Assembly (NCBI RefSeq): GCF_015679325.1
Contig: NZ_JADPVI010000001.1
Span: 248,001-312,000, forward strand
Direction: 5' to 3'
Length of the DNA stretch: 64,000 bases
Origin: Kaistella gelatinilytica
Lineage (GTDB): Bacteria > Bacteroidota > Bacteroidia > Flavobacteriales > Weeksellaceae
The notes below the pieces were generated by a model. It did no database searches and was not told where the DNA came from. It saw nothing but the letters and a program-made list of their open reading frames with translations. The first letter of the stretch is position 1. Each line of letters starts with the position of its first letter. Below, in pieces: positions 32,380 to 41,416 of this stretch. Both the position numbers and the translations under genes were made by a program.

Positions 32380-33018
32380 ATGGGAATTGGTAATATTTTT
32401 AAAATGTTCCAGCCGAAAGACAAAGTGTTTTTTGTACTGTTTGAGAAAGTTGCAGAAGAACTTGTAGCGATGTCAAAAGAGTTTCACGAGAGTCTGCTTG
32501 ATTTCGATATCAATGATGATACGATGTTACAGCACATGAGTGATTACGAACACAGAATGGATGATTTAACCCACGAAATTTTTGTTCAGTTAGGAGAAAA
32601 CTTTATTACCCCGTTTGATCGCGAAGATATTAGTCATTTAGCCAGTCGGTTAGATGATATTGCTGATTTCATGTATGCTTCGGCGAAATATATTTATTTG
32701 TACAAAGCACCGCTGGATCCTGCTTACACTGAATTTACACTTTTGATTTACAAATCTTGTATTGAAATTGAGATCGCCATCAAAAATCTGAATGATTTCA
32801 AAGATCCAAAAGCAGTGAAAGAATCTTGTATTAAGATCAATTCCTTTGAAAATATTGCAGATGATGTTTTGAGTCAGGCAATTGTAAAGTTGTTTGAAAC
32901 GAATGATGCCATTAAAATTATGAAAGTGAAATCGGTTCTGGAATATCTGGAAACAGTGACTGACAAAGCAGAAGACGTAGCCAACACGATCGACAGTATT
33001 TTGATTAAATACGCTTAA
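32380..33018 (+). CDS. DUF47/PhoU-like phosphate transport accessory protein
   Basis: 212-residue helical protein of the DUF47 (PhoU_div) family, which accompanies PiT transporters and is thought to control their activity. It starts GIGNIFKMFQPKDKVFFVLF, then shows the paired acidic helices typical of PhoU folds (YEHRMDDLTHEIFVQL, LASRLDDIADFMYASA, AEDVANTIDSILIKYA), which in relatives bind metal clusters. Cytoplasmic. The PiT gene begins 31 bases after its stop, so the pair is an operon for inorganic phosphate uptake. Confidence 0.92.
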   Translation: MGIGNIFKMFQPKDKVFFVLFEKVAEELVAMSKEFHESLLDFDINDDTMLQHMSDYEHRMDDLTHEIFVQLGENFITPFDREDISHLASRLDDIADFMYASAKYIYLYKAPLDPAYTEFTLLIYKSCIEIEIAIKNLNDFKDPKAVKESCIKINSFENIADDVLSQAIVKLFETNDAIKIMKVKSVLEYLETVTDKAEDVANTIDSILIKYA

Positions 33019-33049
33019 TCTATTCCTTAATTTATTATATAAAAATAGA

Positions 33050-34192
33050 ATGGATTTACCAATTCTTCTTATTATAATCATTGTTTTAGCCTTAATATTT
33101 GACTACATCAATGGTTTTCACGATGCCGCTAACTCCATTGCGACCATTGTTTCAACTAAAGTTTTAACCCCTTTTCAAGCCGTTCTTTGGGCTGCAATGT
33201 GGAATTTTGCCGCATTTTTTCTCGCTGCTTATGTCATCGGAGAATTCAAAATTGGAAATACGATTGCAAAGTCGGTGAATGAAAATTTCATCAATCTCGA
33301 AGTAATATTTTCTGGATTGATAGCCGCGATCGCCTGGAATTTACTGACTTGGTGGTTTGGGATTCCATCCTCCTCTTCGCACACTTTAATTGGTGGTTTT
33401 TTAGGAGCTGCTTTAATGTTTGCCTTGGTTTCGGATTATCATGTAATTGCAGTCGCACAGCCAAACTTAGGAATTTCTGATAAACTGATACTCGCCTTTA
33501 AGCAACTATTTACCCAAGATGTGGTGCGTTATGATAAAGTGATTCCGATCTTTTTATTCATTTTCCTGGCACCTGTAATTGGTGGAGTGATTTCAGTGAT
33601 TATCACTTTATTTATTGTTAATGTTTCCAAGAGAACGAGCCCGAGAAAAGCCGATAATGTTTTCAAAAAATTACAGTTGGTTTCTTCCGCACTTTTCAGT
33701 TTAGGTCACGGTACGAATGATGCACAGAAAGTAATGGGAATTATTGGAGCAGCCGTTATTTATCATCACACCCAAACTTTGCACGATCCCGTTTATCTCG
33801 CTTTAGACAGCACACACCAATTCAACTATTTTGTAGAACATTATTTCTGGGTACCTTTTACCTCATTCTTAATGATTGCTTTAGGAACCATGAGTGGTGG
33901 CTGGAAAATTGTAAAAACAATGGGTACAAGAATCACAAAAGTAACACCACTGGAAGGAGTTGCAGCTGAAACGGCAGGAGCAATCACGCTTTTCATTTCA
34001 GAACATTTTGGAATTCCAGTTTCTACGACGCATACCATTACTGGTGCGATCATCGGAGTCGGAGTAACAAAAAGAGTTTCCGCAGTTCGTTGGGGAATCA
34101 CGGTAAGTTTATTGTGGGCCTGGATTTTAACCATACCGATTTCTGCGATGGTGGCGGGGATAACTTATTTATTGGTCGTATTTTTTAGATAA
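33050..34192 (+). CDS. pit: PiT-family inorganic phosphate transporter
   Basis: 380-residue low-affinity phosphate:cation symporter. Both signature repeats are visible: DYINGFHDAANSIATIVSTK near the N-terminus and SLGHGTNDAQKVMGIIGAAV in the second half, together with WNLLTWWFGIPSSSSHTLIG and HFGIPVSTTHTITGAIIGVG. About ten hydrophobic helices in the inner membrane. It is the second gene of the DUF47-PiT operon and is followed by a strong terminator. The central hydrophilic part is short, as expected for bacterial members. Confidence 0.94.
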   Translation: MDLPILLIIIIVLALIFDYINGFHDAANSIATIVSTKVLTPFQAVLWAAMWNFAAFFLAAYVIGEFKIGNTIAKSVNENFINLEVIFSGLIAAIAWNLLTWWFGIPSSSSHTLIGGFLGAALMFALVSDYHVIAVAQPNLGISDKLILAFKQLFTQDVVRYDKVIPIFLFIFLAPVIGGVISVIITLFIVNVSKRTSPRKADNVFKKLQLVSSALFSLGHGTNDAQKVMGIIGAAVIYHHTQTLHDPVYLALDSTHQFNYFVEHYFWVPFTSFLMIALGTMSGGWKIVKTMGTRITKVTPLEGVAAETAGAITLFISEHFGIPVSTTHTITGAIIGVGVTKRVSAVRWGITVSLLWAWILTIPISAMVAGITYLLVVFFR

Positions 34193-34211
34193 AGGTTACT
34201 TCATATATATA

Positions 34212-34240
34212 AAACCATTTCGAAAGAAATGGTTTTTTTT
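34212..34240 (+). terminator. Rho-independent terminator of the DUF47-PiT operon
   Basis: A perfect 10-bp stem (34212-34221 with 34226-34235), GAAA loop and T-run, 20 bases after the PiT stop. Confidence 0.92.
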
Positions 34241-34276
34241 GTGTCATTTTAAATCGGTAAAAACTTTTATAAATCG

Positions 34277-34284
34277 TATTTTTG
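34277..34284 (+). promoter_or_regulatory. Minus-7 promoter box for the polyprenyl synthase gene
   Basis: TATTTTTG, 17 bases ahead of ATG 34302. It lies inside the longer open frame from 34239 and so supports the downstream start. Confidence 0.55.
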
Positions 34285-34301
34285 CACAAATAAGAAATTT
34301 T

Positions 34302-35273
34302 ATGCAGTTTTTAGACGAATATCAGGAGACCGTTGCAAGTGCAATTACCAAATACATCTTTAAAGATAAGCCCGAGGAACTTTATGGTCCGATGAATTAT
34401 ATTATTTCACATGGTGGCAAAAGACTTCGTCCTATGATGGTTTTAATGGCTTGTGAAATGTTTGACGGTGATTTGAAAAAAGCCCTTAAACCCGCGTTAG
34501 CCATTGAGTTTTTCCATAATTTTACTTTGATCCATGATGATATTATGGATGAAGCGCCTCTTCGCAGAAACATGCCGACTATTCATACCATACACGGTAT
34601 TAATACAGGAATTCTTTCCGGAGATGCCTTAATGTTTAAAGCCCTTAAGTTTTTTGAAAATCTTGAACCTGAATTGTACAAAGCTTGTATGAGAGTCTTT
34701 ATCCACACGGGATTATTGCTGTGTGAAGGTCAGCAATACGATATCAATTTTGAAACGCAGGAAGAGGTGACTTTCAATGATTATATTAGAATGATCTCCT
34801 ATAAAACCGGCATTTTAAGTGCTTCTTCTTTTGAAATCGGTGCATTGATCGCAGGTGCAGATTTCAAAGATGCAAAAGCCATATTTAACTTCGGTAAACA
34901 CGTAGGAATTGCTTTCCAGATCATGGATGATTATTTAGATGTATTCGGAAATCAGGAACAGATCGGTAAAAAACATGCCGGAGATATTTACGAAAATAAA
35001 AAAACGGTGCTTTATCTTTTAGCCAAAGAACATGCAACCGACGAAGAGAGGAAAGAACTGGAGTTTTGGTACTCTAAAAAAACCGATAATGTGGATAAAG
35101 TGTATAGCGTAGAAAAGATCTTCCGCCGTACCAAAGTTGATGAAAAATCGTTACTGTTAATTCAGGAACACAACGAACTTGCGCAGAAATATTTAAATAA
35201 GATCAGCGTGTCTGATGCAAAGAAAAAACCATTCATCGAACTTGCTAATTATCTGTTACGTCGCGAATCTTAA
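34302..35273 (+). CDS. Polyprenyl diphosphate synthase
   Basis: 323-residue all-trans prenyl diphosphate synthase that extends FPP or similar with IPP, probably to supply the menaquinone side chain. It has the first Asp-rich motif in LIHDDIMDEAPLRRNMPTIH, preceded by GGKRLRPMMVLMAC, and the second in FQIMDDYLDVFGN. The frame is open to 34239, but that part overlaps the preceding terminator and contains the promoter box, so ATG 34302 is chosen. Chain length cannot be told reliably by eye. A GSCFA gene follows after 61 bases. Confidence 0.93.
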   Translation: MQFLDEYQETVASAITKYIFKDKPEELYGPMNYIISHGGKRLRPMMVLMACEMFDGDLKKALKPALAIEFFHNFTLIHDDIMDEAPLRRNMPTIHTIHGINTGILSGDALMFKALKFFENLEPELYKACMRVFIHTGLLLCEGQQYDINFETQEEVTFNDYIRMISYKTGILSASSFEIGALIAGADFKDAKAIFNFGKHVGIAFQIMDDYLDVFGNQEQIGKKHAGDIYENKKTVLYLLAKEHATDEERKELEFWYSKKTDNVDKVYSVEKIFRRTKVDEKSLLLIQEHNELAQKYLNKISVSDAKKKPFIELANYLLRRES

Positions 35274-35334
35274 CATTAATAAATTTACAAAGTGCTAATT
35301 CCCCTTAATTAAAATTGGAGTAGTTTAAAATAAT

Positions 35335-36285
35335 ATGAAATTTAGAACAGAAGTAGAAATTCCAAATTCTAAGATCAAAATAGGAGTTGAAGACCGTGTT
35401 TTTTCAATCGGTTCCTGCTTTTCTACGGAGATGACCAACCTTTTAAAAGCAGGTCAGATCCAAACTTTAAATAATCCTTTTGGGACACTTTTTAATCCGT
35501 TCTCTATCAATAACGCCGTAAATAGAATACACGGTGCTGGATTTTATGCGGAAGAAGACCTTGTTAGTTTTAATGAAGAAGTTATTTCGTTGGACCACCA
35601 TTCCTCCTTCAATTCGCAATTTGCACACCAGACTTTAGAAAAAATTAATACTCAAATTGAGAACGGAAATCAGTTTTTACAAAAGACTAACTGGATTATA
35701 ATTACGTACGGGACTTCTTTTATTTATGAATTTCTACCGAAGAAAAAACTCGTTGCAAACTGCCATAAAATTCCAGCGAAATATTTCGAAAAAAGACTGT
35801 TGACCCATTTAGAGTTAACAGATTCTATTTATGAAACGGTGGAGAATCTGAAAGATATTGCGAAAGAAAATGTTCAGATCTTGTTTACCGTTTCGCCCGT
35901 TCGTCACACTAAAGACGGCATGGTTGAAAACAATTTAAGCAAATCAAAGCTTATCACCGCTATTCACGAAATTTTACCACAATTTGAAAATTGCCATTAT
36001 CTGCCGGTTTACGAGATTTTGATGGATGATTTGCGGGACTACCGATTTTACAAAGAAGATTTAATTCATCCCAACAATCAGGCGATTAATTATATCTGGG
36101 AGAAATTTGGAAATGCTTTTTTTTCTAATGATACCATGGATTTCATTGAAGAAAATTTGAAAATAGGGAAATCATTGAGTCACAAATCTTTCGATGAAAA
36201 GAATCAAAAACATCAGGAATTTTTAGAAAAGTTAAAGCAAAGAATTTCTTCACAACAGGCAAAAGTGAAGCATAAAATATTTTAA
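35335..36285 (+). CDS. GSCFA family protein
   Basis: 316 residues of the GSCFA family, which belongs near the SGNH/GDSL hydrolases. The name-giving motif is in VFSIGSCFSTEMTNLL, followed by NPFGTLFNPFSI, TYGTSFIYEF and FTVSPVRHTKDG, and a C-terminal block ends in FYKEDLIHPNNQAINYIWEK, where the Asp/His pair of a hydrolase could lie. Substrate unknown; the family is common in Bacteroidota. No signal peptide, so probably cytoplasmic. A dispersed repeat starts 24 bases after the stop codon. Confidence 0.9.
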   Translation: MKFRTEVEIPNSKIKIGVEDRVFSIGSCFSTEMTNLLKAGQIQTLNNPFGTLFNPFSINNAVNRIHGAGFYAEEDLVSFNEEVISLDHHSSFNSQFAHQTLEKINTQIENGNQFLQKTNWIIITYGTSFIYEFLPKKKLVANCHKIPAKYFEKRLLTHLELTDSIYETVENLKDIAKENVQILFTVSPVRHTKDGMVENNLSKSKLITAIHEILPQFENCHYLPVYEILMDDLRDYRFYKEDLIHPNNQAINYIWEKFGNAFFSNDTMDFIEENLKIGKSLSHKSFDEKNQKHQEFLEKLKQRISSQQAKVKHKIF

Positions 36286-36308
36286 AATTATTTGGGCAGC
36301 TTTTTCCA

Positions 36309-36383
36309 TCTTCCGTTCCCGCTATTTTTTGCCAAGGCTTTCCCCAACGTAAAAAAATGAGCTCCACTCAAGCAGGGCTGCAA
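36309..36383 (-). repeat. Dispersed intergenic repeat, copy 2
   Basis: Second copy of the element seen at 11295-11362. Read on the minus strand it begins TTGCAGCCCTGCTTGAGTGG, continues AGCTCATTTTTT, and ends AATAGCGGGAACGGAAGA. Ends match copy 1 almost perfectly while the central part differs in length and sequence but keeps a T-run and an A-run that can pair. Confidence 0.75.
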
Positions 36384-36433
36384 TAAGGTGTACTAAAATA
36401 GATTTTTAATTTCACTATCAACAATCAACTAAA

Positions 36434-37198
36434 ATGATCGATACGCACACTCATTTATATTCCGAAGAATTCGATAATGACCGAAAAGAAATGATCGAAA
36501 GAGCCATTAATAAAGGTGTTTCTAAATTTTATCTTCCCGCAATCAATTCGGAAACGCACGAAAAAATGCTCAGTTTGGAAAGCGAATATCCTGAACAAAT
36601 TTTTTCGATGATGGGACTTCATCCATGTTATGTAAAACCGGAAACTTGGGAAGAAGAATTAAAATTGGTCGAAAATTATTTGAATGAAAAGTCATTTCCC
36701 GCAATTGGTGAGATCGGAATTGATTTATATTGGGATAAAACCACTTTAGATATTCAGATCAAAGCTTTCGAACAACAGATTGATTGGGCGATAGAAAAAG
36801 ATTTGCCGATCGTGATTCATACGAGAAGTAGTTTTGATGAGGTTTTTGAAGTTTTAGATCGAAAAAAACATCCAAAATTACGTGGCATTTTTCATTGTTT
36901 TTCCGGAGATTTAGACCAGGCAAAAAGAGCCATCGATTTAAATTTCATCTTAGGAATCGGTGGAGTAGTTACATTCAAAAATGGTAAGATCGATCAGTTT
37001 TTACACGAAATTCCTTTCGATAAGATCGTTCTAGAAACCGATTCACCTTATCTCGCGCCAGTTCCGCATCGAGGAAAACGAAATGAAAGTTCTTATCTGG
37101 ATTTGGTTGTCGGAAAACTCGTCGATATTTACGGGAAAGATTTTGCAGAAATAGATCGTATCACCACCGAAAATGCGGAGCGAATGTTTGGTAAATAA
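36434..37198 (+). CDS. tatD: TatD family metal-dependent deoxyribonuclease
   Basis: 254 residues, the normal TatD length. Metal ligands and family blocks are all present: MIDTHTHLYSEEFD, AIGEIGIDLYWD, LPIVIHTRSSFDEV, GIFHCFSGDLDQAK and VLETDSPYLAPVPHRGK. TatD enzymes are 3-prime-to-5-prime DNases that act in DNA repair and turnover, in the cytoplasm; despite the name they do not take part in Tat export. It is convergent with the RhlE-like helicase gene. Confidence 0.95.
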   Translation: MIDTHTHLYSEEFDNDRKEMIERAINKGVSKFYLPAINSETHEKMLSLESEYPEQIFSMMGLHPCYVKPETWEEELKLVENYLNEKSFPAIGEIGIDLYWDKTTLDIQIKAFEQQIDWAIEKDLPIVIHTRSSFDEVFEVLDRKKHPKLRGIFHCFSGDLDQAKRAIDLNFILGIGGVVTFKNGKIDQFLHEIPFDKIVLETDSPYLAPVPHRGKRNESSYLDLVVGKLVDIYGKDFAEIDRITTENAERMFGK

Positions 37199-37281
37199 TT
37201 TTCATTCCGTTTTTGAGACGAGGAAAATATTTTCCATGAATTTTATTGCTATTTCTACTTAATTTGAAATTATTTAAAAAA

Positions 37282-37312
37282 TAAAAAAACCGCAATAAAT
37301 AAATATTGCGGT
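37282..37312 (-). terminator. Rho-independent terminator of the RhlE-like gene
   Basis: A 9-bp perfect stem (37289-37297 with 37304-37312) with a T-run on the minus strand, about 50 bases past the helicase stop. Confidence 0.85.
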
Positions 37313-37359
37313 CCTCCATTTCCTTCGCTTCTTTGCGTGACCAATTTGGCGTCGTAAAT

Positions 37360-38613
37360 TTATCTGTTTCTCGTGAAATTACTTTTGTTGTTAGGCTTTT
37401 TACTGCCCGTTGTTTCTCTCGACTGTACTCTTGGTCTTGGCGTAAAAGATTTATTATTCGAATCTCTTTTCTGCGCAACTAAATTGTCCGTGTGAAAAGG
37501 ATGATCTTTTTCTACCGGTATTTTTTTACCGATCAACTTCTCCGTGCTTTTTAAATTTGCCAGGTCTAAACCATCAACAAAAGAGATGGAACTTCCTTCT
37601 GCGCCTGCTCTTCCTGTTCTTCCAATACGGTGAACGTACGTTTCAGAAACGTCAGATAATTCGAAATTCAGAACGTATTTTAATTCGTCGATATCAATTC
37701 CTCTCGCTGCAATATCAGTCGCCACCAAAATTCTGGTTTTCCCTGATTTAAAGTTGCTCAAAGCATTTTGTCTTTGATTCTGAGATTTATTTCCGTGAAT
37801 CGCTTCGGCAGAAATTTTATGACTTTGTAATTTTCTTGCGATTTTATCGGCACCATGTTTCGTTCTGGAAAATACCAAAACCGATTCTTTGATGTCGTTT
37901 TGTAGAATATGCGTCAACAATTCAAGTTTATCATCTTTGTCAACGAAATATACTTTCTGATTGATGGTGTCTGCAGTTGCAGAAACTGGCGCTACTTCAA
38001 CTTTAACAGGATTAGAAAGCATGGAGTTTGCCAGCTTGCTGATCTCATCGGGGAATGTTGCAGAGAAGAAAAGTGTCTGTCTTTTCGGAGGTAATAATTT
38101 GATGATCCGTTTTACGTCGTGAACAAAACCCATATCGAGCATTCTGTCGGCTTCGTCTAAAACGAAAACTTCTAAGTTTTGAAGAGAAACAATTCGCTGC
38201 GAAATGAAATCTAATAATCTTCCTGGAGTTGCCACCAAGATGTCAACGCCTCTTCTTAAAGCTTTTTCCTGTGCAGCTTGTTTTACTCCACCAAAAACTA
38301 CGAGGTTTCTAAGGTTTAAATTTCTTCCGTATGCATTGAAGCTTTCTTCAATCTGAATCGCTAATTCACGGGTTGGTGTTAAAACCAAAACTTTGATATT
38401 ATTGTTGCGGCTGTTTTTTTCTGCCAGATTTTGTAAAATCGGGATCGCAAAAGCAGCTGTTTTACCGGTTCCGGTTTGTGCTGTTCCGAGTAGATCTCTA
38501 CCTTGTAAAATGCTTGGGATCGCCTTTTCCTGAATAGGAGTTGGTTGCGTGTAACCTTCTGTTATAAGCGCATCGAGGATGGGCTTAATTAATTTTAAGT
38601 CTGTAAATAACAA
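37360..38613 (-). CDS. rhlE: RhlE-like DEAD-box RNA helicase
   Basis: About 417 residues. DEAD-box core: YTQPTPIQEKAIPSILQGRD (Q motif), TAQTGTGKTAAFAIPILQ (Walker A), VFVLDEADRMLDMGF, FFSATFP, VATDIAARGIDIDEL and YVHRIGRTGRAG, followed by a basic tail rich in Arg, Lys and Asn (RPRVQSRETTGSKKPNNKSN). It should remodel RNA during ribosome assembly or decay. Start choice: the frame is open to 38682, but family members begin at LFTDLKLI, and a TTG codon at 38613 precedes that block; no ATG is available. A TATCTTTG box at 38761-38768 would give a leader of about 140 bases. Confidence 0.9.
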   Translation of the reverse strand: MLFTDLKLIKPILDALITEGYTQPTPIQEKAIPSILQGRDLLGTAQTGTGKTAAFAIPILQNLAEKNSRNNNIKVLVLTPTRELAIQIEESFNAYGRNLNLRNLVVFGGVKQAAQEKALRRGVDILVATPGRLLDFISQRIVSLQNLEVFVLDEADRMLDMGFVHDVKRIIKLLPPKRQTLFFSATFPDEISKLANSMLSNPVKVEVAPVSATADTINQKVYFVDKDDKLELLTHILQNDIKESVLVFSRTKHGADKIARKLQSHKISAEAIHGNKSQNQRQNALSNFKSGKTRILVATDIAARGIDIDELKYVLNFELSDVSETYVHRIGRTGRAGAEGSSISFVDGLDLANLKSTEKLIGKKIPVEKDHPFHTDNLVAQKRDSNNKSFTPRPRVQSRETTGSKKPNNKSNFTRNR

Positions 38614-38760
38614 TATTTTCTGTATTAAAAAATGATTGCGGATGAAGTGTTTTACTTCTACATTTTTGGCTTGAAAACGCAAAACTTGTAGAAGTGATGA
38701 TTTTCTATTTGAGTAAAAATGAATTACTGAAATGGCTTAAGAATGCCGCTGAATATTTTG

Positions 38761-38768
38761 CAAAGATA
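38761..38768 (-). promoter_or_regulatory. Minus-7 promoter box for the RhlE-like gene
   Basis: A perfect TATCTTTG on the minus strand between the antiporter and helicase genes, about 150 bases from the helicase start. Confidence 0.5.
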
Positions 38769-38827
38769 GTTTATTTCTCCGTAAAAATGAAAAACTGACT
38801 TAAAACTGGTCTGATGAAAACTAAAAT

Positions 38828-40066
38828 TTACTTTTTCAGAATTTTCTTCGAAATTGCTCCGATCGTTGTACCCTGAATTAAAATACTGAATGCCACACAA
38901 ATATAAGTCACGATCATCAAAATATCTTTGAATTCTGAAGCTGGAAGCGACATCACCAAAGCTAAAGATAATCCGCCCCGAAGTCCGCCCAAAATAATAA
39001 TTTGAGAAGTAGGTTTGTCAACTTTTAAGATGCTTATCGAAGTTTTTCGGGGAATATTAACGGTGAAAAACCTTGAAACCAATAAAATTAAAATACTCAA
39101 AACACCCAGAACGATATATTTCAAATTGAATTCGAGAACGACCAAAACCAATGCGATCATCATGAAGAGTAAAGCATTTAAAATGATCTCCAGTAACTCC
39201 CAAAATTTCGCGACATACTCTTCCGTTTCTGTACTCATGGCTTCCTCTTTCCTGAAGTTGCCCACCATTAAACCCATAATAACCATTGCTAAAGCGCCTG
39301 AAATGTGTATTTGTGCGGAAACAAAATAACCCAGCATGACGTAAGCTAAAGTCAGTAAAACTTCGGTTTCATAATGATCAATTGTTTTGAGAAGGTAATG
39401 TAAAATATAACCGAGAACGAGGCCGAAAATTATTCCGCCACCTGCTTCCTGTAAGAAAAGCCATCCAAAATGGGGAAAATCGAATTCTGTAGCACCAGAC
39501 GTCAACATCTGCGTTAATGCGATAAAAATAACAACGCCAACGCCGTCATTAAACAAAGATTCACCAACAAGCGTGACTTCTATTTTCTCCGGAACCTTCG
39601 CTTCTTTTAAAATACTCAAAACTGCAATGGGATCGGTGGGGGAAATCAGTGCTCCAAATATTAAACAGTATAAAAAAGGAATTTCCAAACCTAACCAATG
39701 CGAAACGTAGAAGAAAGAACCTGCAACAAAAATGGTTGAAAAAATGACACCTCCTAAAGACAAAACCGTAATGTCTTTCAAGTAATTTCTCATGCTGAAC
39801 CAATTGGTATGCATGGAACCTGCAAAAAGAAGAAAACCGAGGAAAATATTGAGTACAGAAGTACTGATGTCTGTATTAATAACAAGTTCTCTGATTTGAT
39901 CAAATGGCAAACTGTAGTAAGATTTGATGACCAGTGCAAATAGCGAAAGCAGGCTGGAAAGAAAAAATAAACCAATAACAAAAGGCAATTTGATGAACCG
40001 CTGATTGATGTAAGCAAAAGATGCCGCCAACGAAATAAGAATGATGATGTAGTAATAAGATGACAT
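38828..40066 (-). CDS. Cation:proton antiporter (CPA1, NhaP-type)
   Basis: 412-residue membrane protein of the CPA1 Na+/H+ exchanger family, with about 12 helices. The family core is recognisable in FLYCLIFGALISPTDPIAVL (unwound helix region with the TDP motif) and EVTLVGESLFNDGVGVVIFI, which holds the ion-binding Asp (ND motif), plus GGLRGGLSLALVMSLP near the C-terminus. It should exchange Na+ or K+ for protons to control pH and salt. It is the last gene of a tight minus-strand run: only three bases separate it from the DUF389 gene. Confidence 0.92.
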   Translation of the reverse strand: MSSYYYIIILISLAASFAYINQRFIKLPFVIGLFFLSSLLSLFALVIKSYYSLPFDQIRELVINTDISTSVLNIFLGFLLFAGSMHTNWFSMRNYLKDITVLSLGGVIFSTIFVAGSFFYVSHWLGLEIPFLYCLIFGALISPTDPIAVLSILKEAKVPEKIEVTLVGESLFNDGVGVVIFIALTQMLTSGATEFDFPHFGWLFLQEAGGGIIFGLVLGYILHYLLKTIDHYETEVLLTLAYVMLGYFVSAQIHISGALAMVIMGLMVGNFRKEEAMSTETEEYVAKFWELLEIILNALLFMMIALVLVVLEFNLKYIVLGVLSILILLVSRFFTVNIPRKTSISILKVDKPTSQIIILGGLRGGLSLALVMSLPASEFKDILMIVTYICVAFSILIQGTTIGAISKKILKK

Positions 40067-40069
40067 TTT

Positions 40070-41353
40070 TTAGTTTCTCTTGTAAATTTCGATGGTATCG
40101 ATCTTCAGTTTGACTTTGAGCCAGTTTCTGAGGGTTGTTTGCTGAGCCGTGGAAAGATTTTTTTCCGCTTGATAGAAAGCCACAGGAATAATTTTAGTCG
40201 AATCGCTTTTATTAAAAATTTCCTGTTTTGCGATGGAAATACTTGTGATTTCGGGAATGATCGAATTCGCTTCCGGGAAAATATTATCTGGTTTAAAAGT
40301 GTATTTATTAACCTGATTTTTTAAGTCAGAGATAATAGCATTAGACTGATCTGTGATTTCATTCGTTTCTGCATTTTTAGTGGTCGCGTTGGCCAAAAAA
40401 GCACTGTCTTGGCGGATAATTACCTGCGTGTTGGTAATCTTGTACTTTTTCAGACTTTCGTTGACTTCTTTTATTTGAGCGGCTGAAAATTTACGGGAGA
40501 GAAAAGCGAGCTCTATTTTTTTCGGAATAGAGGAGTAGGTGGTTTTTTTGTAAACAATGGTGTTTCCTTTTTCTTCAAATTCTTTTGTTAGAAAGTTCTT
40601 AACTTTAACCTCATAGTTCTGCTGATCGATAAATCGATAGGCGAAAAAAACGCTGGGAATAATCATTAATGCAGTAATTATAGAAATCCACAACCTGATT
40701 TTATCCGATTTTTTCTTATCTACAAATTCTACTGCCGGATAATTTAGAAATTTTACGATAATGTAGGTTGCAATACAAATGAATACACAATTGATCGTGT
40801 AAAGAAAAAGCGCTCCGCCAAAATAAGCGAGATTTCCAGTCGCTAAACCATAACCGGCCGTACAAAGTGGCGGCATCAAAGCCGTCGCGATCGCAACTCC
40901 CGGGATCGGATTTCCTTTTTCAACGCGCGTTACTGCAATAACTCCAACCAAACCACCGAAAAATGCGATCAACACATCATAAATATTAGGTGCAGTTCGG
41001 GCAATAATTTCTGAATGTGCTTCTTTGTAAGGACTTAAATAAAAGTAGAGAAAAGAAACAACCAGACCAACGATGGTCGAAAGGAGAAGATTTTTTAATG
41101 ATTTTCTTAAGAGATGAAAGTCAAACATTCCCAAGGCGAAACCTGCGCCAACAATTGGTCCCATCAAAGGGGATATTAACATCGCACCAATGACAACCGC
41201 AGTTGAATTCACATTTAAACCAACCGACGCAACCATAATTGCACAAGCCAAAATCCAAAGGTTAGAACCGCTGAAAGAAATATTGCTTTTTACGTTGGCT
41301 AAAACTTTCTGCTTGTCTTCTTCGCCATTGTGAAGATTGAAAATATTATTCAT
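40070..41353 (-). CDS. DUF389 membrane protein
   Basis: About 427 residues. The N-terminal half is a DUF389 domain with about six helices: IMVASVGLNVNSTAVVIGAM, ISPLMGPIVGAGFALG, FFGGLVGVIAVTRVEKGNPI and GVAIATALMPPLCTAGYGLA are hallmark blocks. The C-terminal half (from about residue 245) is soluble and beta/alpha-like, ending in an OmpA-like-looking EKNLSTAQQTTLRNWLKVKL. The molecular function of DUF389 is not established to my knowledge. A TTG precedes the ATG by one codon; the ATG is used. Its position between mechanosensitive channels and an antiporter suggests a role in ion or osmotic stress. Confidence 0.85.
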   Translation of the reverse strand: MNNIFNLHNGEEDKQKVLANVKSNISFSGSNLWILACAIMVASVGLNVNSTAVVIGAMLISPLMGPIVGAGFALGMFDFHLLRKSLKNLLLSTIVGLVVSFLYFYLSPYKEAHSEIIARTAPNIYDVLIAFFGGLVGVIAVTRVEKGNPIPGVAIATALMPPLCTAGYGLATGNLAYFGGALFLYTINCVFICIATYIIVKFLNYPAVEFVDKKKSDKIRLWISIITALMIIPSVFFAYRFIDQQNYEVKVKNFLTKEFEEKGNTIVYKKTTYSSIPKKIELAFLSRKFSAAQIKEVNESLKKYKITNTQVIIRQDSAFLANATTKNAETNEITDQSNAIISDLKNQVNKYTFKPDNIFPEANSIIPEITSISIAKQEIFNKSDSTKIIPVAFYQAEKNLSTAQQTTLRNWLKVKLKIDTIEIYKRN

Positions 41354-41416
41354 CAAAAAAAATTAGAGAAACCAAATCTACTAAAAAGACCGCCGAAATC
41401 TAGGGGAATTTTTACT

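Noticed and set aside
36143-36367. Minus-strand ORF after the GSCFA gene
   Set aside because: It consists of the antisense of the GSCFA end plus the dispersed repeat; no domain visible.
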